This document shows positions 57,484 through 64,000 of a DNA stretch of 64,000 nt, in pieces. The notes under the pieces are model-generated. The model was given only the letters and a program-made list of their open reading frames with translations, was not told where the DNA came from and did no database searches. Every line of letters begins with the position of its first letter. Position 1 is the first letter of the stretch. The DNA comes from Pseudothauera rhizosphaerae (lineage in GTDB: Bacteria; Pseudomonadota; Gammaproteobacteria; Burkholderiales; Rhodocyclaceae): positions 1 through 64,000 of the forward strand of contig NZ_SSOD01000008.1 of the NCBI RefSeq assembly GCF_004801305.1. The letters run 5' to 3'. The translations under genes were made by a program, and so were the position numbers.

Positions 57484-57753
57484 ATGGCTCTCGATACCAC
57501 TACCAAGGCGCAAGTCGTTGCCGATTACCAGCGCGCTCAGGGCGATACCGGCTCCCCGGAAGTCCAGGTGGCTCTGCTCACCACGCGCATCAACGGCCTC
57601 ACCGGCCACTTCAAGGCCAACGCCAAGGATCATCACTCCCGCCGTGGCCTGCTCAAGATGGTCAGCCGCCGTCGCAAGCTGCTGGACTACCTGAAGCGCA
57701 CCAACGCCGACAGCTATCGCAACCTGATCGAGCGTCTGGGCCTGCGCAAGTAA
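57484..57753 (+). CDS. rpsO: 30S ribosomal protein S15
   Basis: The 89-aa protein binds the central domain of 16S rRNA early in assembly. The start ATG 57484 gives [17 protein letters not shown]; the upstream in-frame ATG at 57412 is inside the promoter. The [17 protein letters not shown] and [23 protein letters not shown] segments are diagnostic. It precedes pnp, as in most proteobacteria. Confidence 0.98.
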   Translation: MALDTTTKAQVVADYQRAQGDTGSPEVQVALLTTRINGLTGHFKANAKDHHSRRGLLKMVSRRRKLLDYLKRTNADSYRNLIERLGLRK

Positions 57754-57804
57754 GCCGCCGGTCGTGACGAGTCCGACAGCGCCGAATTCGGCCGCTTAGC
57801 CAGC

Positions 57805-57841
57805 AAAGCCGGGACGTGCCCATGCGGGCCGGCCCGGCTTT
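57805..57841 (+). promoter_or_regulatory. Hairpin between rpsO and pnp
   Basis: AAAGCCGGG (57805-57813) pairs with CCCGGCTTT (57833-57841) around a loop that holds a further short stem. Only a weak T-run follows (TTTGTC). It may be a leaky rpsO terminator or an RNase III-type processing hairpin, as used for pnp autoregulation in enteric bacteria. Confidence 0.55.
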
Positions 57842-57923
57842 GTCGCATTGGCCCAAACACTCGCGCCTCGGACACCCATCCAAGCAGTTGTAGTCCGCTG
57901 CACCAACAAGAAAGGAATTCCCC

Positions 57924-60026
57924 TTGCCTAACGCCATCAAGAAAACCTTCGCCTACGGCGCCCATACCGTCACCCTCGAAACCGGCGAAGTCGCTCGCCA
58001 GGCCGGCGGTGCCGTCATCGTCAACATGGACGACACCGTGGTGCTCGCCACCGTGGTCGCCGCCAAGGACGCCAAGCCGGGCCAGGACTTCTTCCCGCTC
58101 ACCGTCGATTACGTCGAAAAGTTCTACGCCGCGGGCCGCATTCCCGGCGGCTTCTTCAAGCGCGAAGGCCGTCCGAGCGAGAAGGAAATCCTCACCTCGC
58201 GCCTGATCGACCGCCCCATCCGCCCGCTCTTCCCGGACGGCTTCTACAACGAAGTGCAGATCATCGTCACGGTGCTGTCGCTGAACCCCGAGGTCGACCC
58301 GGACATCCCGGCGATGATCGGCGCCTCGGCCGCGCTGGCGATCTCCGGTGTGCCCTTCAACGGCCCCATCGGCGCCGCGCGCGTGGGCTATGCCGACGGC
58401 CAGTACCTGCTCAACCCGACCGCCGAACAGCTCAAGACCAGTCAGTTGAACCTGGTCGTGGCCGGCACCGAAACCGCGGTGCTGATGGTCGAATCGGAAG
58501 CCGAGGAGCTGTCCGAGGCGGTCATGCTGGGCGCCGTGGTCTACGGCCACGAGCAGATGCAGCACGCCATCCGCGCCATCAACGAACTGGTGGAAGTGGC
58601 CGGCAAGCCCGAGTGGGACTGGCAGCCGCCGCCCGCCAATGAGGCGCTGATCGCCCGCATCACCGAACTGGCGCGCGCCGACCTGGAGCAGGCCTTCAAC
58701 ATCACCAGCAAGCAGGCGCGCAGCGCACGGCTGGGCGAGATCGAGAAGAACGTCATCACCGCGCTGACCGAAGGCGTGGAGAACGCGCCCTCGGTCAACG
58801 AGATCAAGGACATCTTCTTCGGCCTCGAATCGAACATCGTGCGCAGCCGCATCCTCAACGGCGAGCCGCGCATCGACGGGCGCGACACGCGCACCGTGCG
58901 CCCCATCGACATCCGTGTCGGCGTGCTGCCGCGCACCCACGGTTCGGCGCTGTTCACCCGTGGCGAAACCCAGGCCCTGGTGGTCGCCACCCTGGGCACC
59001 GGGCGCGACGAGCAGATCATCGACGCCATCGCTGGCGAGTACCGCGAAAACTTCCTGCTGCACTACAACTTCCCGCCGTTCTGCACCGGCGAGACCGGCC
59101 GCTTCGGCGTCACCAAGCGCCGCGAAGTCGGCCACGGCCGCCTGGCCAAGCGCGCGCTGATCGCCGCACTGCCCGCCGACGAGGAGTTCAGCTACACCAT
59201 CCGCCTGGTGTCCGAGATCACCGAATCCAACGGCTCCAGTTCCATGGCCTCCGTGTGCGGCGGCTCGCTCGCGCTGATGGACGCCGGCGTGCCGATGAAG
59301 GCGCACGTGGCCGGCATCGCCATGGGCCTGATCAAGGAAGGCAACCGCTTCGCGGTGCTGACCGACATCCTCGGCGACGAGGACCACCTGGGCGACATGG
59401 ACTTCAAGGTGGCCGGTACCGACAACGGCGTCACCGCGCTGCAGATGGACATCAAGATCCAGGGCATCACCAAGGAAATCATGCAGGTTGCCCTGGCCCA
59501 GGCCGGCGAGGGCCGCCGCCACATCCTGGAAAAGATGAAGACGGCGCTCGGTTCGCACCGCGGCGAGGTCTCCGAGTTCGCCCCGCGCATGATCACCATG
59601 AAGATCAACCCGGAGAAGATCCGCGACGTGATCGGCAAGGGCGGTGCGGTGATCCGTGGGCTGCAGGAAGAAACCGGCACCGTCATCGAGATCGAGGACG
59701 ACGGCAGCATCACCATTTCGTCGGTCTCCTCCGAGGGCGCGCAGCAGGCGAAAGCGCGCATCGAGGACATCACGGCCGAAGTCGAGGTGGGCAAGGTCTA
59801 CGAAGGCACCGTCGTGCGTCTGCTCGACTTCGGTGCCATCGTGAACATCCTGCCGGGCCGTGACGGCCTGCTGCACGTGTCGCAGATCGCCAACGAGCGC
59901 GTGAACAACGTCTCCGACTACGTCAAGGAAGGCCAGGTGGTGCGCGTCAAGGTGCTGGAAACCGACGAGCGCGGCAAGATCCGCCTTTCCATGAAGGCGC
60001 TGCTGGAGCCGCAGAACGCGGGCTGA
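57924..60026 (+). CDS. pnp: Polyribonucleotide nucleotidyltransferase (PNPase)
   Basis: The 700-aa exoribonuclease degrades RNA by phosphorolysis. The start appears to be TTG 57924 (reads [16 protein letters not shown]), behind AAAGGAATTC; no ATG lies in a suitable place before the conserved domain. Two RNase PH domains surround a helical domain ([19 protein letters not shown] in the first, [20 protein letters not shown]-like in the second), followed by a KH domain ([17 protein letters not shown]) and an S1 domain ([18 protein letters not shown]). A rare TTG start suggests weak or regulated initiation. A strong terminator follows. Confidence 0.95.
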   Translation: MPNAIKKTFAYGAHTVTLETGEVARQAGGAVIVNMDDTVVLATVVAAKDAKPGQDFFPLTVDYVEKFYAAGRIPGGFFKREGRPSEKEILTSRLIDRPIRPLFPDGFYNEVQIIVTVLSLNPEVDPDIPAMIGASAALAISGVPFNGPIGAARVGYADGQYLLNPTAEQLKTSQLNLVVAGTETAVLMVESEAEELSEAVMLGAVVYGHEQMQHAIRAINELVEVAGKPEWDWQPPPANEALIARITELARADLEQAFNITSKQARSARLGEIEKNVITALTEGVENAPSVNEIKDIFFGLESNIVRSRILNGEPRIDGRDTRTVRPIDIRVGVLPRTHGSALFTRGETQALVVATLGTGRDEQIIDAIAGEYRENFLLHYNFPPFCTGETGRFGVTKRREVGHGRLAKRALIAALPADEEFSYTIRLVSEITESNGSSSMASVCGGSLALMDAGVPMKAHVAGIAMGLIKEGNRFAVLTDILGDEDHLGDMDFKVAGTDNGVTALQMDIKIQGITKEIMQVALAQAGEGRRHILEKMKTALGSHRGEVSEFAPRMITMKINPEKIRDVIGKGGAVIRGLQEETGTVIEIEDDGSITISSVSSEGAQQAKARIEDITAEVEVGKVYEGTVVRLLDFGAIVNILPGRDGLLHVSQIANERVNNVSDYVKEGQVVRVKVLETDERGKIRLSMKALLEPQNAG

Positions 60027-60045
60027 TCCGCTCTCGTGCAGCAGC

Positions 60046-60074
60046 AAAAAGGGACGCCGCGGCGTCCCTTTTTT
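60046..60074 (+). terminator. Rho-independent terminator of pnp
   Basis: AAAAAGGGACGCCG and CGGCGTCCCTTTTTT form an almost loopless perfect palindrome with A- and T-tracts on both sides, so it can work in both directions and also serve the convergent dksA. Confidence 0.93.
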
Positions 60075-60120
60075 CTTGCCGGCCCGCGCTGCAGGCCGGC
60101 GCCTTGAGAGGAGAAGATTC

Positions 60121-60546
60121 TTACTTGGCGACCTGGCGCTCGCGCATTTCTTCCAGTGTCTTGCAGTCGATGCACAGCGTGGCGGTGGGGCGGGCTTCCA
60201 GGCGCTTCAGGCCGATCTCCACGCCGCAACTGTCGCAGTAGCCGTATTCGCCGTCGTTGATGCGGCCGATCGCCTCGTCGATCTTCTTGATCAGCTTGCG
60301 TTCGCGGTCGCGGTTGCGCAGTTCCAGCGCAATGTCCGATTCTTGGCTGGCGCGGTCGTTGGGGTCGGCGAACACGGTGGCTTCGTCCTGCAGAGTGTGC
60401 ACCGTGCGCTCGATGTCCTCCATCAGTTCGCGCTTGAGCGTTTCGAGGATGCCGCGGAAGTGCGCCAACTGATTCTCGCTCATGTAGTCCTCACCTTTGG
60501 CGGGAACGTAAGGCGGGAACTGTTTGTGCAGGGTTTCTTCTGCCAT
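60121..60546 (-). CDS. dksA: RNA polymerase-binding transcription factor DksA
   Basis: The 141-aa protein acts with ppGpp on rRNA and biosynthetic promoters. From ATG 60546 (MAEETLHKQFPPYVP) it has an N-terminal helix, a coiled coil whose tip carries the acidic pair in ATVFADPNDRASQESD (conserved DxxDxA), and a zinc finger with all four Cys (YCDSCG ... TLCIDC). A longer frame upstream runs into the tRNA genes and is rejected. It is convergent with pnp and divergent from the tRNA cluster. Confidence 0.96.
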   Translation of the reverse strand: MAEETLHKQFPPYVPAKGEDYMSENQLAHFRGILETLKRELMEDIERTVHTLQDEATVFADPNDRASQESDIALELRNRDRERKLIKKIDEAIGRINDGEYGYCDSCGVEIGLKRLEARPTATLCIDCKTLEEMRERQVAK

Positions 60547-60688
60547 GACTACGACTTCCGTGATTGGAGGGAAGCGACTTAATAGCAGAAACACCCTGTC
60601 CGGGCAAGCCGTTCGATGGTGCCGGAAATGCACTCCGGGGCGGGCAGACGCGCCCGTCCGACGGGGCTGGAAAGGGTGCGGGAGGTGT

Positions 60689-60717
60689 TTGACGGAGGTC
60701 GGGCGAGTGTGTATGAT
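60689..60717 (+). promoter_or_regulatory. Promoter of the tRNA-Pro/Arg/His cluster
   Basis: TTGACG (60689-60694), a 17-base spacer and TATGAT (60712-60717), followed by GC-rich GCCGCTC before the first tRNA at 60728. This GC-rich stretch at the expected start is like the discriminator of stringently controlled stable-RNA promoters. Confidence 0.85.
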
Positions 60718-60727
60718 TCGCCGCTCT

Positions 60728-60804
60728 CGGGGTGTAGCGCAGTCCGGTAGCGCGCTTGCTTTGGGAGCAAGATGTCGGGGGTTCGAATCCCTCCACCCCG
60801 ACCA
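60728..60804 (+). tRNA. tRNA-Pro (anticodon TGG)
   Basis: Acceptor arms CGGGGTG and CACCCCG, with the CCA end encoded. The anticodon stem CTTGC/GCAAG encloses the loop TTTGGGA, anticodon TGG. The T-arm GGGGGTTCGAATCCCTC is typical. Confidence 0.96.
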
Positions 60805-60831
60805 GCTCACCCCCGGATGCCCGCATGGAAT

Positions 60832-60908
60832 CTGCCCGTAGCTCAATTGGATAGAGCACCGGCCTTCTAAGCCGGGGGTTGCAGGTTCGATCCCTGCCGG
60901 GCAGGCCA
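60832..60908 (+). tRNA. tRNA-Arg (anticodon TCT)
   Basis: Acceptor arms CTGCCCG and CGGGCAG, with CCA encoded. The anticodon stem CCGGC/GCCGG encloses CTTCTAA, anticodon TCT. It lies 27 bases after tRNA-Pro. Confidence 0.95.
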
Positions 60909-60953
60909 GAGTGAAAGTTTCCGGGCCGCGGCGTATGCCGAGGTCCTGATGGT

Positions 60954-61030
60954 GGCGGCATTAGCTCAGTTGGTAGAGCGTTGGATTGTGGCTCCAAAGG
61001 TCACCGGTTCGAAACCGGTATGTCGCCCCA
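60954..61030 (+). tRNA. tRNA-His (anticodon GTG)
   Basis: Acceptor GCGGCAT pairs with ATGTCGC; an extra G at position -1 faces C73, the identity feature of tRNA-His, and CCA is encoded. The anticodon stem TTGGA/TCCAA encloses TTGTGGC, anticodon GTG. Confidence 0.95.
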
Positions 61031-61039
61031 AGCATCCCC

Positions 61040-61069
61040 AACGGCCAGTTCGTCGAACTGGCCGTTTTT
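61040..61069 (+). terminator. Rho-independent terminator of the tRNA cluster
   Basis: AACGGCCAGTTCG and CGAACTGGCCGTT pair with almost no loop and are followed by T-rich sequence. It lies 10 bases after tRNA-His and next to the convergent cytochrome gene. Confidence 0.92.
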
Positions 61070-61087
61070 CGTGCACCTGCACCAGGC

Positions 61088-61417
61088 TCAGAGGCCGAGG
61101 ATCCACTTTACCGCGGCGTCGGCGTCGGCCTCGCTGATGTTGGGCGAGGGCGGCATCGGTGCCTGCCCCCACAGTTTGGCGTCGGAACCCTTGCGCACGC
61201 GCTCGGACAGCACCGGCAGTGCGCCGGTCTTGTCGTCGGCATAGCGCGTGGCGATCTCGGTGTAGGCCGGGCCGACCACGGTGCGTCCGGCCAGCAGATG
61301 GCAGACGGTGCAATTGTGGGCTTTGAAGATGGCCGCGACTTCGGGCGGCGGGTTGGCCGCGGCGCCGAGCGGGGTGAGACAGGCGGCCAGTGCCATGGTT
61401 TGCAGGATGCGTCGCAT
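61088..61417 (-). CDS. Small periplasmic c-type cytochrome, 109 aa
   Basis: From ATG 61417 (MRRILQTMALAACLTPLGAAA) there is a signal peptide of about 21 residues. The mature protein has one haem site CTVCH and a distal Met in WGQAPMPPSP, the layout of class I cytochrome c551/c5-type electron carriers. It probably donates electrons to a periplasmic reductase or oxidase. It is convergent with the tRNA cluster and divergent from the lipoprotein cytochrome gene at 61605. Confidence 0.9.
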   Translation of the reverse strand: MRRILQTMALAACLTPLGAAANPPPEVAAIFKAHNCTVCHLLAGRTVVGPAYTEIATRYADDKTGALPVLSERVRKGSDAKLWGQAPMPPSPNISEADADAAVKWILGL

Positions 61418-61604
61418 GGGAATCCTCGTTGTTGTCGCAGCGCAGGAAGTGTAGCCGAGCCCGGCGGCGGCCGTCACATGCGCAGGGCGGTGCGGCGGTG
61501 TTTGCGGAATTGACGGGGGTCAATCAAACTGCCGGCACGCCTCGCTAGCATTGCCGACGTCGGCCGTAGTGGTACGGCCATCCCCGACAGATCTGGAGAC
61601 TCCC

Positions 61605-62009
61605 ATGAAAATCAGAACCCTTGGCATTGCCGCTTCGCTTGCCGTCCTGCTGGCGGCCTGCGGCCAGGACGCACCCCCGCCGGCGGCGCCCGCCAGCGCG
61701 CCGGCACCGGTGGCGGCTGCGCCCGCACCCGCGCCTGCTCCGGCGCAACCGCAGAACGCGGTCGGCGAGAGCGTCTACAAGAAGACCTGCGCGCTCTGTC
61801 ATGCCGCCGGCGTGGCCGGCGCGCCCAAGCTCCGCGACAAGGCCGATTGGGGCCCGCGTCTGGCGCAGGGCAATGATACCCTGTACAAGCATGCGATCGA
61901 AGGCTTCACCGGCGAGAAGGGCATGATGCCGCCGCGTGGCGGCGGCGCCTCGCTGTCCGACGACGAGGTGAAGGCGGCGGTGGACTACATGGCCGCCTCG
62001 GCGCAGTAA
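61605..62009 (+). CDS. Cytochrome c5-like lipoprotein, 134 aa
   Basis: From ATG 61605 the protein has a lipoprotein signal (MKIRTLGIAASLAVLLAACG, Cys about 19), a long Pro/Ala linker (about 22-55), then a class I haem domain with CALCHAAG and a C-terminal distal Met in KGMMPPRGGG. The sequence GESVYKKTCALCH ... KDKADWGPRLAQG resembles cytochrome c5. It would be tethered to a membrane and shuttle electrons in the periplasm. GGAGAC lies 8 bases before the ATG. Confidence 0.9.
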   Translation: MKIRTLGIAASLAVLLAACGQDAPPPAAPASAPAPVAAAPAPAPAPAQPQNAVGESVYKKTCALCHAAGVAGAPKLRDKADWGPRLAQGNDTLYKHAIEGFTGEKGMMPPRGGGASLSDDEVKAAVDYMAASAQ

Positions 62010-62050
62010 GGAAGGACCGCTCTGGCCGGGAAACCGGCGGAACAGGCGAA

Positions 62051-62083
62051 GCAGGGGAGCCGGATCGGCTCCCCTGCTCTTTT
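62051..62083. terminator. Bidirectional terminator between cytochrome c5 and the nos operon
   Basis: GCAGGGGAGCCG and CGGCTCCCCTGC pair around GAT, followed by TCTTTT. It stands between convergent genes. Confidence 0.9.
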
Positions 62084-62088
62084 GTGTC

Positions 62089-62715
62089 TCAGTCGGCGTG
62101 GTTGACGGCACGCAGCGCAGCGATGCGCTCCGGCGTGATGTCGGCGAAGCCGATGACCTCGCCGCCGTTCGCCCGGGCGAAGGCGGCGGCCGCCTCCACA
62201 CCGGCGAAGGCCGGCAGATTGGCGACCCGCATCGGCCCGCGGGCGGCCGAGTCGATGACGAAACGGGCCTCCCGGGCGGGGATCCAGCCGCCGGCGGCGA
62301 AGTCGGTGACGTAGAGCGCGGCTACGGTGTCGGCCTTGCGTTCCGGGTCGTAGCGCTCGGTGTCTTCCAGGAAGATGAACAGGCCGACCGGCGAGTCGAA
62401 GAAGTGCGCCGCGCCGTCGGCGAAGATGATCTGGGCGGCCCACTGCGGGTGGCGCGCCGGGTACATGCCGCATACCGGGCAGCGCACCTCGGCCGGCACC
62501 GGGCGCGCCGCGTGGATGGGCAGGCCGGAGTCCGGGTTCCACGGCATGGCCGGGGCGACCCGCGCCGGCGGCACGATGCACACGTCTTCCGCCGGCGGCA
62601 CGAAGTCGACCGCATGCGGTGCGCTGCGCGGCAGCATGGCCAGGCCGAGCCCGAGGCCGAAGCATGCTACGGCCACGGAACCGAGTACTCGCGGCGACCT
62701 CACCAGGGCGTTCAT
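62089..62715 (-). CDS. NosL-like membrane-anchored protein, 208 aa
   Basis: From ATG 62715 (MNALVRSPRVLG) an uncleaved-looking hydrophobic segment follows (VLGSVAVACFGLGLGLAM, about 10-28). The rest is NosL-like: RCPVCGMYPARHPQWAAQIIFADG (about 75-98) carries the CxxCGM motif of one NosL branch, then FFDSPVGLFIFL and the C-terminal region IDSAARGPM ... GGEVIGFADITPE. NosL proteins bind Cu(I) and supply the CuZ/CuA centres of nitrous oxide reductase. It overlaps the preceding gene by four bases. The canonical NosL is encoded two genes upstream. Confidence 0.85.
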   Translation of the reverse strand: MNALVRSPRVLGSVAVACFGLGLGLAMLPRSAPHAVDFVPPAEDVCIVPPARVAPAMPWNPDSGLPIHAARPVPAEVRCPVCGMYPARHPQWAAQIIFADGAAHFFDSPVGLFIFLEDTERYDPERKADTVAALYVTDFAAGGWIPAREARFVIDSAARGPMRVANLPAFAGVEAAAAFARANGGEVIGFADITPERIAALRAVNHAD

Positions 62716-63365
62716 GACTGGTCGGTGAGCAGCGGGTCGCCCAGCAGGGCCGCGATCACCGCCTGCAGGTTCTCCCACGGCGGCAGGCCGGGGCGGGTGA
62801 GGGGATCGTCCACTACCCGGCCGTCGGGCCGGTGCAGGTGCTGTGGCCCGCTGGCGATGCCGCGGTGGCCGGGCGCGGTGTCGATGCCCAGTTCCAGGCC
62901 GTCCGGCGTTCTCCAGCGCAGGGAGTAGTCCAGCGGCGAGGCGCAGGACACGGTGAGTTCCACGCCGTTGGTGAGGCGCAGCAGCAGGGCGTCCTGGCGC
63001 AATTCGGGCGGGGTGGCGAGGCGGCCGCCGACCTCGGCCGCGAGCGCCTCGCGCAGCGCCAGGTGGGGCGCTGAGGGCGCCTCGATGCGGGCGTCGCCGT
63101 CCTTCAGCCGTGCGGCCATCAGGCTGCGCGCGGTGCTGCGCGTGTCGTCCAGGATGCGCACGGCGAGGTAGTGTTCCCAGGCCGGATGTTCGCTGTCGCT
63201 GGCGGCGGCCAGCGCGGCGATGCGGGCTAGCAGTTCGGCGGGATCGTCGGTGCGGTACTGCTCCAGGATCAGCCGGCGGTGTTCGCGCGCCTCGTACATG
63301 ATGCGCGCGAGCTGTTCGACTTCGGCGGCCCGTTCGGGCTCCAGGGCTTCGAAGAGCGGTTCCAT
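62712..63365 (-). CDS. Unknown protein in the nos operon, 217 aa
   Basis: A soluble protein with no signal peptide. The first 100 residues are helical and charged (EALEPERAAEVEQLARIMYEAREHRRLILEQY); the second half looks beta-rich (QDALLLRLTNGVELTVSCAS, YSLRWRTPDGLELGIDT). It lies 4 bases downstream of nosL and overlaps the start of the NosL-like gene by four bases, so it is tightly embedded in the operon. No family is recognised. A cytoplasmic helper in N2O reductase maturation is conceivable. Confidence 0.75.
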   Translation of the reverse strand: MEPLFEALEPERAAEVEQLARIMYEAREHRRLILEQYRTDDPAELLARIAALAAASDSEHPAWEHYLAVRILDDTRSTARSLMAARLKDGDARIEAPSAPHLALREALAAEVGGRLATPPELRQDALLLRLTNGVELTVSCASPLDYSLRWRTPDGLELGIDTAPGHRGIASGPQHLHRPDGRVVDDPLTRPGLPPWENLQAVIAALLGDPLLTDQS

Positions 63366-63369
63366 GGGC

Positions 63370-63909
63370 TCACATCCTCTGGTCGTGGAGGGCGCCGCCG
63401 TCCAGCACCACCATGTCCGGCGTGACCTCGGCGAAGCGCAGCACCTTGCCGCCGAATTCCGTGGCGAACCTGCGCGCGTCGGCCTCCTCGGCGAAGGAGG
63501 CGATGGTCGGCCCCATGGAGCCGTGGCGGCGCGAACCGGCCACGTACCAGGCGCCGTGGGCGTCGATCCAGTGCCCCTCCGGCGCGTCCCAGTTCGCCTT
63601 GCCCATGTCCTGCACGTACAGGCCGCGCACGGCGCGCACCTGCTCGGGATTCAGGTAGATGGAGAACATCTCCACCGTGTCGCAGAAGAAGTCGGGCTCG
63701 GCGCGGCCCTCGTAGTGGATCTGCGCCTTGGGGCCGGGGTAGTCGGCGAGCAGCATGCCGTCCAGCGCGCACGAGGTGCTGCGGTCGATCTCGACCGGCA
63801 CCAGCGCGCCGCCGCCCTCCGGCGAGCGTCCGCAGGCGGCCAGCAGGCCGGAGGCGGCGCCGGCCAGCAGCAGGCGCCGGCGGTTGATGCAGTGGTGATG
63901 GGTACACAT
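63370..63909 (-). CDS. nosL: Nitrous oxide reductase copper-chaperone lipoprotein NosL
   Basis: The 179-aa protein has a lipoprotein signal with an Arg-rich start (CINRRRLLLAGAASGLLAAC, Cys about 26) and the NosL core: TSCALDGMLLADYPGPKAQIHY (about 45-66), then FFCDTVEMFSIYLNPEQ and FGGKVLRFAEVTPDM. It supplies Cu(I) for NosZ assembly. It follows the gene whose end is seen at 63948, likely nosY, matching the nosDFYL order. Confidence 0.92.
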   Translation of the reverse strand: MCTHHHCINRRRLLLAGAASGLLAACGRSPEGGGALVPVEIDRSTSCALDGMLLADYPGPKAQIHYEGRAEPDFFCDTVEMFSIYLNPEQVRAVRGLYVQDMGKANWDAPEGHWIDAHGAWYVAGSRRHGSMGPTIASFAEEADARRFATEFGGKVLRFAEVTPDMVVLDGGALHDQRM

Positions 63910-63947
63910 GGGTTTTCTCCTGAGGGGTGCCGGCTGGTCGCCGGTCT

Positions 63948-64000
63948 CTATTTGCGGAAGCGCCAGCTCGCCACGCCCAGGGGGGCGGCGATCCAGCCCA
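63948..64000 (-). CDS. nosY: C-terminal end of a probable NosY permease (partial)
   Basis: Only the last 17 codons are inside the window: ..GWIAAPLGVASWRFRK and a TAG stop. A hydrophobic end finished by WRFRK fits the last helix of the ABC-2-type permease NosY. The main evidence is position, directly upstream of nosL. The rest of the gene lies beyond base 64000. Confidence 0.55.
   Translation of the reverse strand, partial: GWIAAPLGVASWRFRK

Noticed and set aside
60547-60846. N-terminal extension of DksA over the tRNA genes
   Set aside because: The frame is open only by chance; it would run through tRNA-Pro and its promoter. The MAEETLHKQF start at 60546 matches the family.

Overview
The window looks like a chromosomal segment of a GC-rich (roughly 65-70% GC) denitrifying betaproteobacterium, probably Rhodocyclales/Zoogloeaceae (Azoarcus, Thauera or Aromatoleum-like). 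This is inferred from gene content and gene order (rimP-nusA-infB-rbfA-truB-rpsO-pnp, ppsR/ppsA, a DUF2863 protein, a nos cluster at the right edge), not from a database search.

Region 1 (1-8.2 kb) is a chromosomal integron with visibly lower GC. A tyrosine-recombinase integrase (intI, + strand, 7199-8197) carries the integron-specific insertion. To its left lie an attI-like junction at about 7081 and nine minus-strand gene cassettes separated by eight recognisable attC sites. The cassettes encode mostly unknown proteins: a PD-(D/E)XK-like protein, a DUF2158 protein, two small membrane proteins, a SAM methyltransferase and a 468-aa protein with a HicA-like C-terminus. One attC is split by an IS1111-group (IS110-family) element. 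The downstream non-coding part of that IS can fold around a loop that copies the attC junction, as expected of a bridge (guide) RNA.

Region 2 (8.2-16.7 kb) is a defence block: a Wadjet-type plasmid-defence operon (jetA, jetB, jetC SMC-like ATPase, jetD Toprim nuclease) followed by a VapBC-type toxin-antitoxin pair and an unknown gene. A DUF4160/DUF2442 pair lies between jetC and jetD; its first member has no normal start codon and is in frame with the jetC amber stop. Two dispersed palindromic repeats flank jetA.

Region 3 (16.7-34.2 kb) is mostly core: prfB with its programmed +1 frameshift, recJ, two tandem paralogues resembling cofactor-independent phosphoglycerate mutase, lolC-lolD, a chemotaxis receptor, a lone sucrose phosphorylase, comEC, two alpha/beta hydrolases, msrB, a DUF2863 gene and ppsR.

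Region 4 (34.3-51.2 kb) holds ppsA, an envelope set (LytM-type M23 peptidase, coiled-coil membrane protein, bactofilin), purL with a type II restriction-modification pair attached by a GTGA overlap, a copper-handling set (DUF2946, SCO1, PCuAC), etfQO, and a divergent thioesterase / acetoacetyl-CoA synthetase / isochorismatase-family operon behind a palindromic operator.

Region 5 (51.2-64 kb) is the rimP-nusA-infB-rbfA-truB-rpsO-pnp translation/RNA cluster with a terminator-like hairpin in the rimP leader. It is followed by dksA, a tRNA-Pro/Arg/His cluster, two small c-type cytochromes and the end of a nos operon (nosY end, nosL, an unknown gene and a second NosL-like protein). The many long antisense ORFs in the GC-rich genes are treated as shadows.
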